Positions 7,595 through 16,364 of a stretch of DNA of 31,153 nt are shown here, in pieces (within the stretch, counting starts at the first letter, position 1; each line of letters starts with the position of its first letter). The stretch covers positions 1 to 31,153 of the forward strand of contig JALSHN010000042.1 of the NCBI GenBank assembly GCA_026982215.1, read 5' to 3'. The notes beneath the pieces were generated by a model. It saw only the letters and a program-made list of their open reading frames with translations, ran no database searches and was not told where the DNA came from. Made by a program: the position numbers and the translations under genes. The stretch is from Gammaproteobacteria bacterium. GTDB taxonomy: Bacteria > Pseudomonadota > Gammaproteobacteria > S012-40.

Positions 7595-8011
7595 CTATCC
7601 TAACAAAGCCGGCTGGATTTCTCGTTTCACCACCCTCGTTCGGATCGGCCACCGGGTGACGGCGGCGATGAGGGCATCGCTCGGTGCGCAGCCCCTTGCC
7701 GATGCGGTCGAGGAAACCGTAGCAGTAATACCCAGCCCCAACCCAGGGCCCGATCGATGAGAGGGCGTGCCACATTGGAAAGCCCGTAGCCGGTCGTCAC
7801 CAGTCTTTTCGGCGATCAGCCGCGGTCGGCCAAGCGGCTGGAGATCAGTTCGCGGAGGCTCGATGTGGCCTCGGCCACACCCTTTACCAAACCGACCACA
7901 GCCGGGCGGGCACCCAGGGTCAGGGTGAGTAGGGGGGATCATGTCCGAGGCGGTGTCGTTGAGGAAGGGCACCGCACCCAAGACGAGGACCGTGCGGGGA
8001 AGTCCCCGCAT
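7595..8011 (-). pseudogene. Degraded, truncated MFS transporter
   Basis: The start reads like an MFS drug or solute transporter: RTVLVLGAVPFLNDTASDMI. After a run of six C the frame breaks. In the next frame the protein continues as LLTLTLGARPAVVGLVKGVA and then an expected LISSRLADRG. A TGA follows, then KRLVTTGYGLSNVARPLID in the same frame. A second shift is needed to read FLDRIGKGLRT, the loop signature of this family, and a third for SDALIAAVT. The remaining two thirds of a roughly 400-residue MFS protein are absent. With at least three shifts, one stop and a truncation, it cannot be one sequencing error. It lies 39 bases downstream of the flippase-like gene on the same strand and may once have been in its operon. 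Confidence 0.85.
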
Positions 8012-8050
8012 CGATGGAATCCTCTCTGCGGTGGGGTGCCCGCTCGGTGC

Positions 8051-9046
8051 TCAAGGGATGTGCCCGCTGAGGCGGCGCCACAGCGCCCGTCCCGCCAGAT
8101 GGGCGAATACCGGCGCCCCGGCGATGAGATACCACCAATAGGTGAAGAAGCGCCACAACAACATCACCGCGCCCAGGGTAGCGGCGTCCAGGTAAGGGGC
8201 CAGCAGGGCGGAGAATCCCAGTTCCACGCCGCCGCTGCCGCCCGGCAGCAGGGAGAGTTGTCCCGCCGAGAGGGCAAGCATCTGGGCGAGAAAGCCATAG
8301 GCCCAGGAAAGCTGTTCTTCCAGGGCGAGCACGACGACGTAGAGGATGGAATAGCGCAGCAGCCAGTGGCCGACGCACAGGGCATAGAGCCCCAGCAGGC
8401 GGCTGCGGGGCAGGCTGAGCATGAAACGCAAGGTGGCGCGAAAGCGCAACAGGCCGCGGGCCAGCCGCCGGCGTCGGGCGGGAGAGACCCGCAGTCGCCG
8501 CAGCAGCCGTCCGCCCCACAGCAGCACCGGTCGATACCAGCGGGCCACCGCCCAGCTCAATCCCAGTCCGAGGCCCAGCAGGGCCGCCAGGGTCAGCAGC
8601 GGCCAGGCGACGTGAAGCTCGCCGGGTTGCCACAACAGGTAGAGGGTCAGCGGGATCAGGGCGGAGAGAAAGAAGAACAGGTCCAGCAGTTGCCCCAAGG
8701 CATAAAGGGCGGCGGCACGGGCCACGGGAAGGCCGTGTCGGTGGAGCAGGTGGACGAAGACCACCGGTCCGCCGCTGGAGGCCGGTGTGGCGCAGACGGC
8801 GAAATCGGTGGCCATGATCACCCCCAGGGATCGGCCCAGGGACATGGGGTGGGCCAAGGCGGTGAGCATCACCCGGATGCGGGCGGCATTGAACAACCAG
8901 CAGCCGAAGACCATCGCTATGCCGGCGGGGTAGAGCCACAGGGGAGCCTGGGCAAGGCGTTCCATGGCCGCGACGCCGCCCAGCAACAGCGGGATGCCGA
9001 GGCCCAGGGCCAGCCCCAGCAGGATCAGGGTGGCATAACGGTTCAT
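8051..9046 (-). CDS. LPG-synthase-TM / UPF0104 flippase-like membrane protein
   Basis: This 331-residue polytopic protein has about 8 spans. It matches the lysylphosphatidylglycerol synthetase transmembrane family (the flippase half of MprF). Signatures are an early NAARIRVMLTAL segment, ATDFAVCATPASSGGPVVFV with its proline-glycine-rich turn, and a late LLPGGSGGVELGF motif. The cytoplasmic aminoacyl-transferase domain of MprF is absent, so it is a stand-alone membrane module. Such modules are thought to move or export modified lipids or lipid-linked products. It is divergent from the amidohydrolase-ligase operon (138-base gap), so a shared product is possible but unproven. The ATG at 9046 has only a weak ribosome site. 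Confidence 0.85.
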   Translation of the reverse strand: MNRYATLILLGLALGLGIPLLLGGVAAMERLAQAPLWLYPAGIAMVFGCWLFNAARIRVMLTALAHPMSLGRSLGVIMATDFAVCATPASSGGPVVFVHLLHRHGLPVARAAALYALGQLLDLFFFLSALIPLTLYLLWQPGELHVAWPLLTLAALLGLGLGLSWAVARWYRPVLLWGGRLLRRLRVSPARRRRLARGLLRFRATLRFMLSLPRSRLLGLYALCVGHWLLRYSILYVVVLALEEQLSWAYGFLAQMLALSAGQLSLLPGGSGGVELGFSALLAPYLDAATLGAVMLLWRFFTYWWYLIAGAPVFAHLAGRALWRRLSGHIP

Positions 9047-9184
9047 CGGCCGGTGAGTGGGGGATGGGCTGGGGGGCGCACGTGTACTCCTGATGGCGAT
9101 GGGCTGGCGATTGTAGAAGCCCGCCGGGAGGCTGTCATCTCATGGGCGGGCCGCAGCCCGGGAAGGCGCCTATACTGGAGGGGC

Positions 9185-9979
9185 ATGAATGTCCGAGGAC
9201 CGTTTCCTCCGTTGCGCTGGCGTCTGGGGCGCGGGCCCGTTTTCGCCACTGCGGTACACCATGCGCACGAGCTGCGTGCTGAGCTGCGGCCGCTGATGGC
9301 GCTCCCCGAGTGTGAGCGGGCCCGCGAGGAGGATCCCTATACCGATCATTGGGCACGAATGGCCCCTTCCTGGTTGCTGCCGGGCCGCTCCCGTTTCGAG
9401 GTGGATCTCAACCGCCCGCCGCGCGAGGCGGTGTATACCCGTCCGGAGATGGCCTGGGGGCTCGAGTTGTGGCGCTGGCCGTTGCCCGCTGCGGCGGTGA
9501 GGCGTTCCTTGGCGCTCCATGCCCAATTCTACGCCCGCCTCGGGGATCTGCTCGATCGTTTGATTGCCCGGGAAGGGGCGGTGGTGGTGCTCGATCTGCA
9601 CAGTTACAACCACCGTCGGGACGGCCCCTGGGCGGCACCGGCGGATCCACGGTTCAACCCGGAAGTGAATGTGGGGACCGGCAGTTTGGATCGTCGCCGC
9701 TGGGGGCCGTTGGTGGCGCGTTTCATGGCCGATCTGAGTGATTTCGGTCTCCATGGGCGGGCGCTGGATGTGCGCGAGAACGTCAAGTTCCGCGGTCGTT
9801 ACCTGGCCCAGTGGGTCCATGCCCGTTTCCCCCAGGCCTGCGTGCTGGCCATCGAGTTCAAGAAGATCTTCATGGATGAGTGGACCGGGGTGGGGCAGGT
9901 GGAGGTCATCGAGGCCCTGGGGGCGGCGCTGCGGGGCACCTTTCCCGGGTTGGAGGAGAGTCTGGGGCGTTTGTCATGA
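9185..9979 (+). CDS. N-formylglutamate amidohydrolase family protein
   Basis: This 264-residue cytoplasmic enzyme belongs to the FGase family (PF05013). The metal and substrate motifs are present: VVVLDLHSYNHRR with D137-L-H139-S, the NVGTGSLDRRRWG segment, and AIEFKKIFMDEWTG near the end. Classical members hydrolyse N-formyl-L-glutamate to glutamate and formate in histidine degradation, but no hut genes are nearby. Instead its stop overlaps the start of a DUF1704 peptidase, which in turn overlaps an ATP-grasp ligase. That context argues for cleaving an N-acyl or amide bond on a small peptide product. The ATG at 9185 follows GGAGGGG, while the much longer open frame to 7865 crosses the flippase gene and is not used. 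Confidence 0.88.
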   Translation: MNVRGPFPPLRWRLGRGPVFATAVHHAHELRAELRPLMALPECERAREEDPYTDHWARMAPSWLLPGRSRFEVDLNRPPREAVYTRPEMAWGLELWRWPLPAAAVRRSLALHAQFYARLGDLLDRLIAREGAVVVLDLHSYNHRRDGPWAAPADPRFNPEVNVGTGSLDRRRWGPLVARFMADLSDFGLHGRALDVRENVKFRGRYLAQWVHARFPQACVLAIEFKKIFMDEWTGVGQVEVIEALGAALRGTFPGLEESLGRLS

Positions 9980-11835
9980 GCGCTGATTTGTTGCACGAGG
10001 TGGGGCGGGCGTTACGGGAAGGGCGGGGGATCCGCCGTCGGCTCATGCCGTGGGGGCGGCTGCAGCTGGATCGTCCACTGCCCTTTCTGCTCGTCTATCG
10101 CCGCCCGCCGGGGGGGCATGACCCGGGTACCGCACGGCTGTTGCAAGGGGAGGCGGCCTATCTGCTGGTGGAGGGCGATCCAGGCCGCGCCTCCCAGGTG
10201 GCAGCCCTGCTGGCTGCGGTGGTGGAGCCCTTGCGTTCGCGTTTCGGTGCGGTGCTGGTGTTGGAGTTGTGGGCCGATGCGCCGGCCGATCCCCATTCCG
10301 GGCCGGGGTTCCATCTCTATGCCCCGCGGGAGGATCCGCCGCAACGGTTGCTGGAGGTACTGGAGAGCGAGCTGCTCACCATCCGCCTGCGGGGATGTCG
10401 CGCACGGGTGGCGCTGGATTATCGTGACGGCATCGCGCCGCCGGGATTGGCGCCGTTGTGGGATGCCGCCGAGGCCCGGGATTTGGGTGTCATTCCCTTG
10501 GGATTGGCGGTGCGCCCGGTGTATCGGGACCCGGGCGGTGAGCGACTCTACCCCTTTGTCCTGGCCCATCTCCACCGCCACCTGAGTCAGGCCTTGCGTC
10601 ACGCCTTTTTCGTCTTCGCCCACGACTACACGCCGAAGCGTCCGCTGCATATCCATCAACTGGGGCCGGGGGCGCTGACCCGCGAGGTGCGGCGGGTGGA
10701 TCGTGCCCTGGGGGAGATCGCCAGTGAGTTCGATCTGGTGTTGCATGTGACGCCGGTCAATGCCGCCGAGGCCTGGGCCCGGTTCCGTGACAGCGATTTC
10801 CAGCGTCCGCCCCGTTTCCTCTACCGCCCCCGCGATGCCGATCCCGGTCTGCTCAAGCGGCGCCTGTTCCAGATTCCTTTGGAGACGGTGGAGGATCCGG
10901 CGTTGTGGCGCATCTTTCAGGCCAAGCGTGACGAGCTGGATCGGCAGATCACCCTGTACGCCGATCGGGGTACGGCGCGCTTTCTCGCCGGCTCCCGCGC
11001 CTTGTTCGGCGAGGTGGAGGCCGAGCTGGCCCGCCTGGCGCGGGCCTTGGCCGAGCGCCTGGCCGAACGGGAAGAGGGTGGCGGTGAGCCGTTGCCGGTG
11101 GATGAGGTGGTGGCCCGGGCTGAAGCGGAACTGGCCCGCTACCGGCGACAAGATCCGACCTTTGCTGCCCGGGTGGAACGGCGCGAGGATGTCACCGGCA
11201 TCCTGGTGTCGCGGGGGAATTTCCTTGTCGGCACCGATGCCCGGGTGAGCGAGGCCCGCTTGGCACCGGCCCTGGCCCATGAGATCGGCACGCATTGTCT
11301 CACCTATCACAACGGTGCCCGTCAGCCCTTGGACGAGCTGCGGGTGGGCATGGCTGGCTACGAACCGTTACAGGAGGGGCTGGCGGTGCTGGCGGAGTAC
11401 TTGGTCGGCGGTCTGGGGCCGGGGCGGTTGTTCCAGCTCGCCGCCCGGGTGTTGGCGGTGGAGGCAGTCCTCGGCGGTGCTGATTTCATTGAGACTTTCC
11501 GTCTTTTGAGGCGCTATGGTCAGGGTGGGCGGGCGGCCTTCATCACCACCCTGCGGGTGTTCCGCGGCGGTGGGTACACCAAGGATGTGGTCTATCTCCG
11601 TGGCTTGAGGGCCTTGTTGGCATACTTGGGCCGTGGGGGAGATCTGGAGCTGCTCTATGTGGGCAAGGTGAGCCTGGAGTTCCTCGATTTGGTGGAGGAG
11701 TTGCGCTGGCGCGAGGTGCTCATTCCCCCGGTGTTGCGGCCGCACCACCTGGAACGTCCCGAGGCTCGGGCGCGGCTCGAGCGCCTGCGGGGGGGGATGG
11801 ATGTGTTGCGACTGGCGGAGGAGGTCGTCGCATGA
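9976..11835 (+). CDS. DUF1704 / MATCAP-like zinc metallopeptidase ('QEGLA motif' protein)
   Basis: This 619-residue protein matches the family often labelled 'flavohemoglobin expression-modulating QEGLA motif protein' (DUF1704, PF08014). The metallopeptidase centre is H435-E-I-G-T-H440, followed by PLQEGLAVLAEY, whose E467 is the likely third zinc ligand. A basic helical linker (about 325-420) precedes it. The N-terminal 250 residues form an alpha/beta domain with no motif I can name. Eukaryotic relatives (MATCAP) are tyrosine carboxypeptidases acting on tubulin tails, so this enzyme may trim a C-terminal residue from an acidic peptide. It overlaps both neighbours (ATGA at 9976 and 11832), making stoichiometric co-production likely. 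No signal peptide is present, so it is cytoplasmic. The flavohemoglobin name should not be taken as function. Confidence 0.9.
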   Translation: MSADLLHEVGRALREGRGIRRRLMPWGRLQLDRPLPFLLVYRRPPGGHDPGTARLLQGEAAYLLVEGDPGRASQVAALLAAVVEPLRSRFGAVLVLELWADAPADPHSGPGFHLYAPREDPPQRLLEVLESELLTIRLRGCRARVALDYRDGIAPPGLAPLWDAAEARDLGVIPLGLAVRPVYRDPGGERLYPFVLAHLHRHLSQALRHAFFVFAHDYTPKRPLHIHQLGPGALTREVRRVDRALGEIASEFDLVLHVTPVNAAEAWARFRDSDFQRPPRFLYRPRDADPGLLKRRLFQIPLETVEDPALWRIFQAKRDELDRQITLYADRGTARFLAGSRALFGEVEAELARLARALAERLAEREEGGGEPLPVDEVVARAEAELARYRRQDPTFAARVERREDVTGILVSRGNFLVGTDARVSEARLAPALAHEIGTHCLTYHNGARQPLDELRVGMAGYEPLQEGLAVLAEYLVGGLGPGRLFQLAARVLAVEAVLGGADFIETFRLLRRYGQGGRAAFITTLRVFRGGGYTKDVVYLRGLRALLAYLGRGGDLELLYVGKVSLEFLDLVEELRWREVLIPPVLRPHHLERPEARARLERLRGGMDVLRLAEEVVA

Positions 11836-12881
11836 GGATCGTGTTCGTGGTCAACGACATTGCCTGGGAGTACCCGGGCTATACCACCACCCACCTGGCC
11901 ATGGAGGCCCTGCGCCGTGGTCATGAGGTGTGGTATGTGTCTTTGGCCGATCTGGAGATGCGCGAGGATGATCATCTCTACGCCAAGGTCCACATCCCGC
12001 CGCCGGGGGATTACCGCCACGGTAAGGTGTTTCTCGCCGCACTCACCGGGGCGAAGGCCACCGTGGGGTGGCGCGATCTCAACGGCGTGGACATTCTCTG
12101 GTTGCGTAACGATCCCAGCCTGGATGTGGAGCGTCGGCCCTGGGCGCGGATGGCCGGGATCGATTTCGGCCGCCTGGCGGTGCGCAACGGCATCCTGGTG
12201 TTGTCCGATCCGGAGGGGCTGGCCCGGGGGATCAACAAGCTCTATCTGCAGTATTTTCCCGAGGCGGTGCGTCCGCGCACCGTGGTTACCCGTGATCCCG
12301 CCGAGGCCTTGCGCTTCATCCAGGCCCAGGGGGGGTATGCCATTCTCAAGCCGTTGTCCGGTTCCGGCGGGCGCAGTGTGTTTCTGGTGCGCCCGGTGGA
12401 CGGCCCCAACATCCACCAGATGATGGAGGCGGTGGCCCGTGACGGTTACATGATCGTCCAGGAGTTTCTTCCCAATGCCCACGAGGGCGATACCCGTCTG
12501 TTCATGCTCAATGGCAGGCCGTTGGTGGTGGAGGGACGTTACGCCGCGGTGCATCGCCGTCGGCGCGAGGGCGACGAGGATATCCGCTCCAATCTCACCG
12601 CCGGTGGGGTGTCGGTGAAGGCGACGGTGACCAAGGAGATGTTGGCGATCGCCGAGCAGGTGGGGCCGCAGTTGGTGGCCGACGGGATCTATTTCGCCGG
12701 GCTGGACATCATCGGCGGCAAGCTCACCGAGATCAACGTCCAGAGCCCAGGGGCGCTGGTGGGGGCGGATCAGCTCGAGGGGGTATCGTTCACCGGGGCC
12801 ATCATCGAGGATCTGGAGCGCAAACTGGCCTGGCGGGCGGCCCATCCCGGGGCGGACAACCGCACCCTGGCCTGCGCCTGA
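11832..12881 (+). CDS. Glutathione-synthetase-like ATP-grasp ligase
   Basis: The 349-residue protein has a GshB-type pre-ATP-grasp domain (about 1-125) and an ATP-grasp domain (about 135-320). ATP-binding features are ILKPLSGSGGRSVFLV (K173 and the glycine loop) and MIVQEFLPNAHEGDTRLFML. The Mg-binding TEINVQSPGALVG carries E300 and N302. GshB joins gamma-glutamylcysteine to glycine, but no gshA is nearby. The peptidase and amidohydrolase partners suggest that a different carboxylate-amine ligation is catalysed. It is the last gene of the operon and is convergent with the GGDEF-EAL gene, 15 bases away. True GshB is about 316 residues; the C-terminal extension is slightly longer here. The chemistry class is sure; the substrates are not known. 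Confidence 0.88.
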   Translation: MRIVFVVNDIAWEYPGYTTTHLAMEALRRGHEVWYVSLADLEMREDDHLYAKVHIPPPGDYRHGKVFLAALTGAKATVGWRDLNGVDILWLRNDPSLDVERRPWARMAGIDFGRLAVRNGILVLSDPEGLARGINKLYLQYFPEAVRPRTVVTRDPAEALRFIQAQGGYAILKPLSGSGGRSVFLVRPVDGPNIHQMMEAVARDGYMIVQEFLPNAHEGDTRLFMLNGRPLVVEGRYAAVHRRRREGDEDIRSNLTAGGVSVKATVTKEMLAIAEQVGPQLVADGIYFAGLDIIGGKLTEINVQSPGALVGADQLEGVSFTGAIIEDLERKLAWRAAHPGADNRTLACA

Positions 12882-12896
12882 AGACGGTCACGGCCC

Positions 12897-15800
12897 TCAG
12901 GCGCGTTCACCGCCTTCCACCACCTGCACTAGCGGCAGCCCGGCGGCGGATTCGCGCAACCAAGTGGGGATGGCGTCGGCCTCCAGCGGGGGCGAGAACA
13001 ATGTTCCCTGGATCTCGTTGCAGCCCATTTCCCGCAGCAGGTGAAGTTGTACCGGGTTTTCCACCCCCTCGGCGGTGACGCGGAGCCCCAGGGTGTGAGC
13101 CAGGTAGACGATGGCCTCGACGATGGCCCGGTCCTCGGCATCCTCGGGCAGGTCGCGCACGAAGGAGCGGTCCACTTTGAGGCAGGAGATGGGCAGGCGC
13201 TTGAGATAGGCCAGGGAGGAGAAGCCGGTGCCGAAATCGTCCACGGTGATGTGCAGCCCCATGTCGCGCAGCGCGCGCAGTACCTCGGCACTGGCCTCCA
13301 GGTCCTCCATGAGCATGCTCTCGGTGATCTCCAGCTCCAGCAGGGTGGGATCGATGTCGCGCTGGGCGATGAGATCGCGCACGAAACCCAGCAGGCGCTG
13401 GGAACGGAAATGCACCGCCGAGAGGTTGATGGAGATGCGGCACACCGGTTGGCCTTCCTGTTGCCAGGTTTCGATCTGGTCGCACACCCGGTGGATCAGC
13501 CATTCGGTGATGGGGACGATCAGCCCGGTCTCCTCCAGTACGGGGATGAATTGGGCCGGCATGATGAGGCCCTTCTGCGGGTGGCGCCAGCGCAGCAGCG
13601 CCTCCAGGCACACCACCCGGCCTTGTTCCAGGTCGATGCGCGGTTGGTAGCAGAGCTGGAACTCGTCCCGCTCCAGGGCATGCCGTAGAGCGCTTTCCAT
13701 CAGCACGCGCTCGAAGGCCTTGGCCGTCATGTCGGCGGTGTGGAACTGGTAATTGTTGCGGCCCTCTTCCTTGGCGCGGTACATGGCGGTGTCCGCCGCC
13801 CGCAGCAGACCGTCGACGTTCTCGGCATCGTCCGGGAACAGGGCGATGCCGATGCTGGCGGAGACATAGACTTCCTGGCCGCGCAGGGCGATGGGGGCGG
13901 TGATGGCCTGGATGAGATTCTCGGCGATCACCGCCGCCTTCTCCGGGTTCTCCAGCCCTTCGGCGATGACGGTGAATTCGTCCCCCCCTAGCCGGGCCAC
14001 GGTGTCGCCCTGGCGGACGCACTGGCTGATGCGCTGGGCCACTTCACACAACAGCTCGTCACCGGCCTGGTGTCCCAGGCTGTCGTTGATGTGTTTGAAT
14101 CGGTCCAGATCGATGAACATCAAGGCGACCAGCTCGCCGCTGCGCTCGGCCTTGCGCACCGCATGGCCCAGCCGGTCGCGAAACAGGGTGCGGTTGGGCA
14201 GGCCGGTGAGCACGTCGTGGTAGGCCAGATAGTAGACCCGTTCCTGGGTCTTGATGCGGTCGGTGATGTCCTTGCCGGTGGAGACGAAATGGGTGATCTC
14301 GCCGGCTTCGTCACGGATGGGGGTGATGGTCTTGTCTTCGTAGTAGAGATCGCCGTTCTTGCGCTGGTTGACGAAGGTTTCACGGAATACCTCGCCCTTG
14401 AGCAGGGTGTTCCACATGCGTTCGTAGAACGTGCTGTCGTGACGACCACTGGTGAGCACCGCCGGGGTGCAGCCGACGATCTCTTCGCGGCTGTAGCCGG
14501 TGACCTTCTCGAATTCGGGGTTGACGTATTCGATCACCCCCTGGCGGTCGGTGATCATGACGATGTTGGCGGTCTGTTCGATGGCACTGGAGAGCTTGCG
14601 CCGTTCCTGCTCGGTGGCGGCACGCTCGGCCTGCAGGCGCAGGGTGGCGATGCCGTAGGCCAGATCCTCGGCGATCTCGGTCAGCACCCCCAACTCGTCC
14701 CCCTGGGTGAAGGCCTCGGCCTCGCAGGAAAACACCGCCAGCACTCCGAAGGCTTCCTCGCCATGGTGCAGGGGGAGGGCGATGGCGGCGCGGATAGCGG
14801 AGGAGGCCCCTCCAAGGTGCCAGCGGCTGGCCAGGGCGGCGGGGTCGAGACGGTGTTCCACCACCACTTCGCGTCGGCGCAGCGCCTCGCGGGCTGCCTC
14901 GCCCGCCTCGGTGGGCAGCAGGATGATGCCGTGTTCCGCCGGGGCGTGGTGGGCCACCATGCGTAAGGGGGTGTCGCTGTCGCCATAGCCCATCCAGGCG
15001 AAGTGATAGCGCCCTTGTTCCACCAGCACCCGGCATACCGCGCTCACCAGTTCTTCCTCGCGGGCAGCATGGATCATGCTGTCCACTGCGGCGCTGTGCA
15101 GCCGCAGGATGCGGTTGGCCCGCTCCAGCTCGGCGGTCTGTCGCGCGATGCGTTGGTTGAGTTCGTCGTTGCGGATGAGGATCTTGCCGGCCAGCGGGCG
15201 GATGATGCGCCGGGTGCCCCAGAGGCTGAACAGGGCCAGGGCGACGAGGGCGGCGCTGATGATCAGTAATTGTTGCGAGGCCTGGGCGTAGACCGAGGCG
15301 GCACTGGCTTCCAGGATCAGGGTGAGCGGGGTGCCGCTCACCGGCAGGATCATCAGGATGCGGTTGTTCTCTCCCTCGGACTCCAGCGGGCCGTGCTCCA
15401 GTGGGGGGGGGGCGTCCAGTCGTTCGGCCAGGGCGGGGGGGGCGGGGCGCACACCCTCGCCATCCAGCAGCTGCCAGCCATGCCCGCTTTGCCAGGCCAG
15501 CATCAACCGGCCATGGCTCTCGCTCGGCTTGTCACGGATCAAACGTTCCAGACCATTGAGGTGGAACAGGGCCAGATCCTGACCCAACGGGCCTTCGCGC
15601 CGGTCCAAAACCGGGGTGTTCACCAGCAGCATCAACTGTCCGTCGTGGGGATAGGGGTGGATCCGGACCCGGGCCGGCGGTAAAGGAGGCGCGGTGATGT
15701 CGTCGGGAAAATCGCCCGCGCGGGCCACTTGGTCTCCATGCAGGTCCAGACGCTGGAAGGCGCGGATCTCCTGGGCATGGGCCAGGGCGTCCTCGATGAT

Positions 15801-16106
15801 CGGCCGGGTGAAGCGACGCAGGGTGTCCAGGGTGATCTCACCGCGGTCATGGGCGGCGAGCAGGCGGCGGGCATGGGTGCGACTGGCGATCTGCTCGGCC
15901 ACGTCGCGGGCCTTGCCCACCAGTTCACGCACTGTGATCGCCTCGGAGCGGATGGCGTAGGCCAGCGTCTCCTCGCTGTGCTTGCGGCTGGTGAGATAGA
16001 GGGTGGGGATGGTGACCAGGGCGACCACCACGGTGGCGAACAGCACCCCCAGGGTGGCGAAGCGGATGATGCGCTGTTGCAGGTCTCTGGTGTGGCCGCC
16101 TTTCAT
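12897..16106 (-). CDS. Membrane GAF-PAS-GGDEF-EAL cyclic-di-GMP protein
   Basis: This 1069-residue sensor has a first span at about residues 13-38, a periplasmic sensing region to about 270, a second span at about 275-298 and a coiled linker. GAF (about 345-490), PAS (about 500-625), GGDEF (about 640-795) and EAL (about 810-1050) domains follow. The diguanylate cyclase site is intact (ARLGGDEF), and an inhibitory RxxD (RQGD) lies five residues before it. The phosphodiesterase side also looks complete: LEALLRWRHP, INLS, ELEITES, DDFGTGFSS, LKVDRSF and AEGVE. It could therefore make or degrade c-di-GMP, depending on periplasmic and GAF/PAS input. The ligand is unknown. It is divergent from the DHOD-like gene, and no convincing promoter was found in the gap. 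Confidence 0.95.
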   Translation of the reverse strand: MKGGHTRDLQQRIIRFATLGVLFATVVVALVTIPTLYLTSRKHSEETLAYAIRSEAITVRELVGKARDVAEQIASRTHARRLLAAHDRGEITLDTLRRFTRPIIEDALAHAQEIRAFQRLDLHGDQVARAGDFPDDITAPPLPPARVRIHPYPHDGQLMLLVNTPVLDRREGPLGQDLALFHLNGLERLIRDKPSESHGRLMLAWQSGHGWQLLDGEGVRPAPPALAERLDAPPPLEHGPLESEGENNRILMILPVSGTPLTLILEASAASVYAQASQQLLIISAALVALALFSLWGTRRIIRPLAGKILIRNDELNQRIARQTAELERANRILRLHSAAVDSMIHAAREEELVSAVCRVLVEQGRYHFAWMGYGDSDTPLRMVAHHAPAEHGIILLPTEAGEAAREALRRREVVVEHRLDPAALASRWHLGGASSAIRAAIALPLHHGEEAFGVLAVFSCEAEAFTQGDELGVLTEIAEDLAYGIATLRLQAERAATEQERRKLSSAIEQTANIVMITDRQGVIEYVNPEFEKVTGYSREEIVGCTPAVLTSGRHDSTFYERMWNTLLKGEVFRETFVNQRKNGDLYYEDKTITPIRDEAGEITHFVSTGKDITDRIKTQERVYYLAYHDVLTGLPNRTLFRDRLGHAVRKAERSGELVALMFIDLDRFKHINDSLGHQAGDELLCEVAQRISQCVRQGDTVARLGGDEFTVIAEGLENPEKAAVIAENLIQAITAPIALRGQEVYVSASIGIALFPDDAENVDGLLRAADTAMYRAKEEGRNNYQFHTADMTAKAFERVLMESALRHALERDEFQLCYQPRIDLEQGRVVCLEALLRWRHPQKGLIMPAQFIPVLEETGLIVPITEWLIHRVCDQIETWQQEGQPVCRISINLSAVHFRSQRLLGFVRDLIAQRDIDPTLLELEITESMLMEDLEASAEVLRALRDMGLHITVDDFGTGFSSLAYLKRLPISCLKVDRSFVRDLPEDAEDRAIVEAIVYLAHTLGLRVTAEGVENPVQLHLLREMGCNEIQGTLFSPPLEADAIPTWLRESAAGLPLVQVVEGGERA

Positions 16107-16364
16107 GGAACCCTGGCCGAATGCGCCAAGTCGCCGGGAAGCGACGGAAGCTCACTGTACGCCATCGGTCGGCGGCGATCAATTCGCGTCTCTCGCCGTT
16201 TTCGGCGTCGGCGTGGGGAAAACCCGGCGGCGAAGCACGGTGGTGTCGGCTATCCTATTCCCATCTCCAGTGGGGAGGACGGCGTTGCAATGGGACCGTG
16301 AGCCGGGCCCACGGCCATCCCGCCACGCTCGCCCCGTTGCCCTGGACGAAGAGGAGGCGCATGC

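Noticed and set aside
7865..9184. In-frame upstream extension of the amidohydrolase
   Set aside because: It is antisense to the flippase-like gene and MFS remnant, glutamine- and glycine-rich, and the family start with a ribosome site is at 9185.
10012..11310. 432-codon minus-strand frame under the DUF1704 gene
   Set aside because: Shadow frame; the plus strand carries the HEIGTH and QEGLA motifs.
16107..16364. Promoters in the divergent gap between the GGDEF-EAL and DHOD-like genes
   Set aside because: TATCCT at 16251 has no -35 at proper distance. Only a short CGCCG-TTTT-CGGCG hairpin was seen, which is too weak to call.
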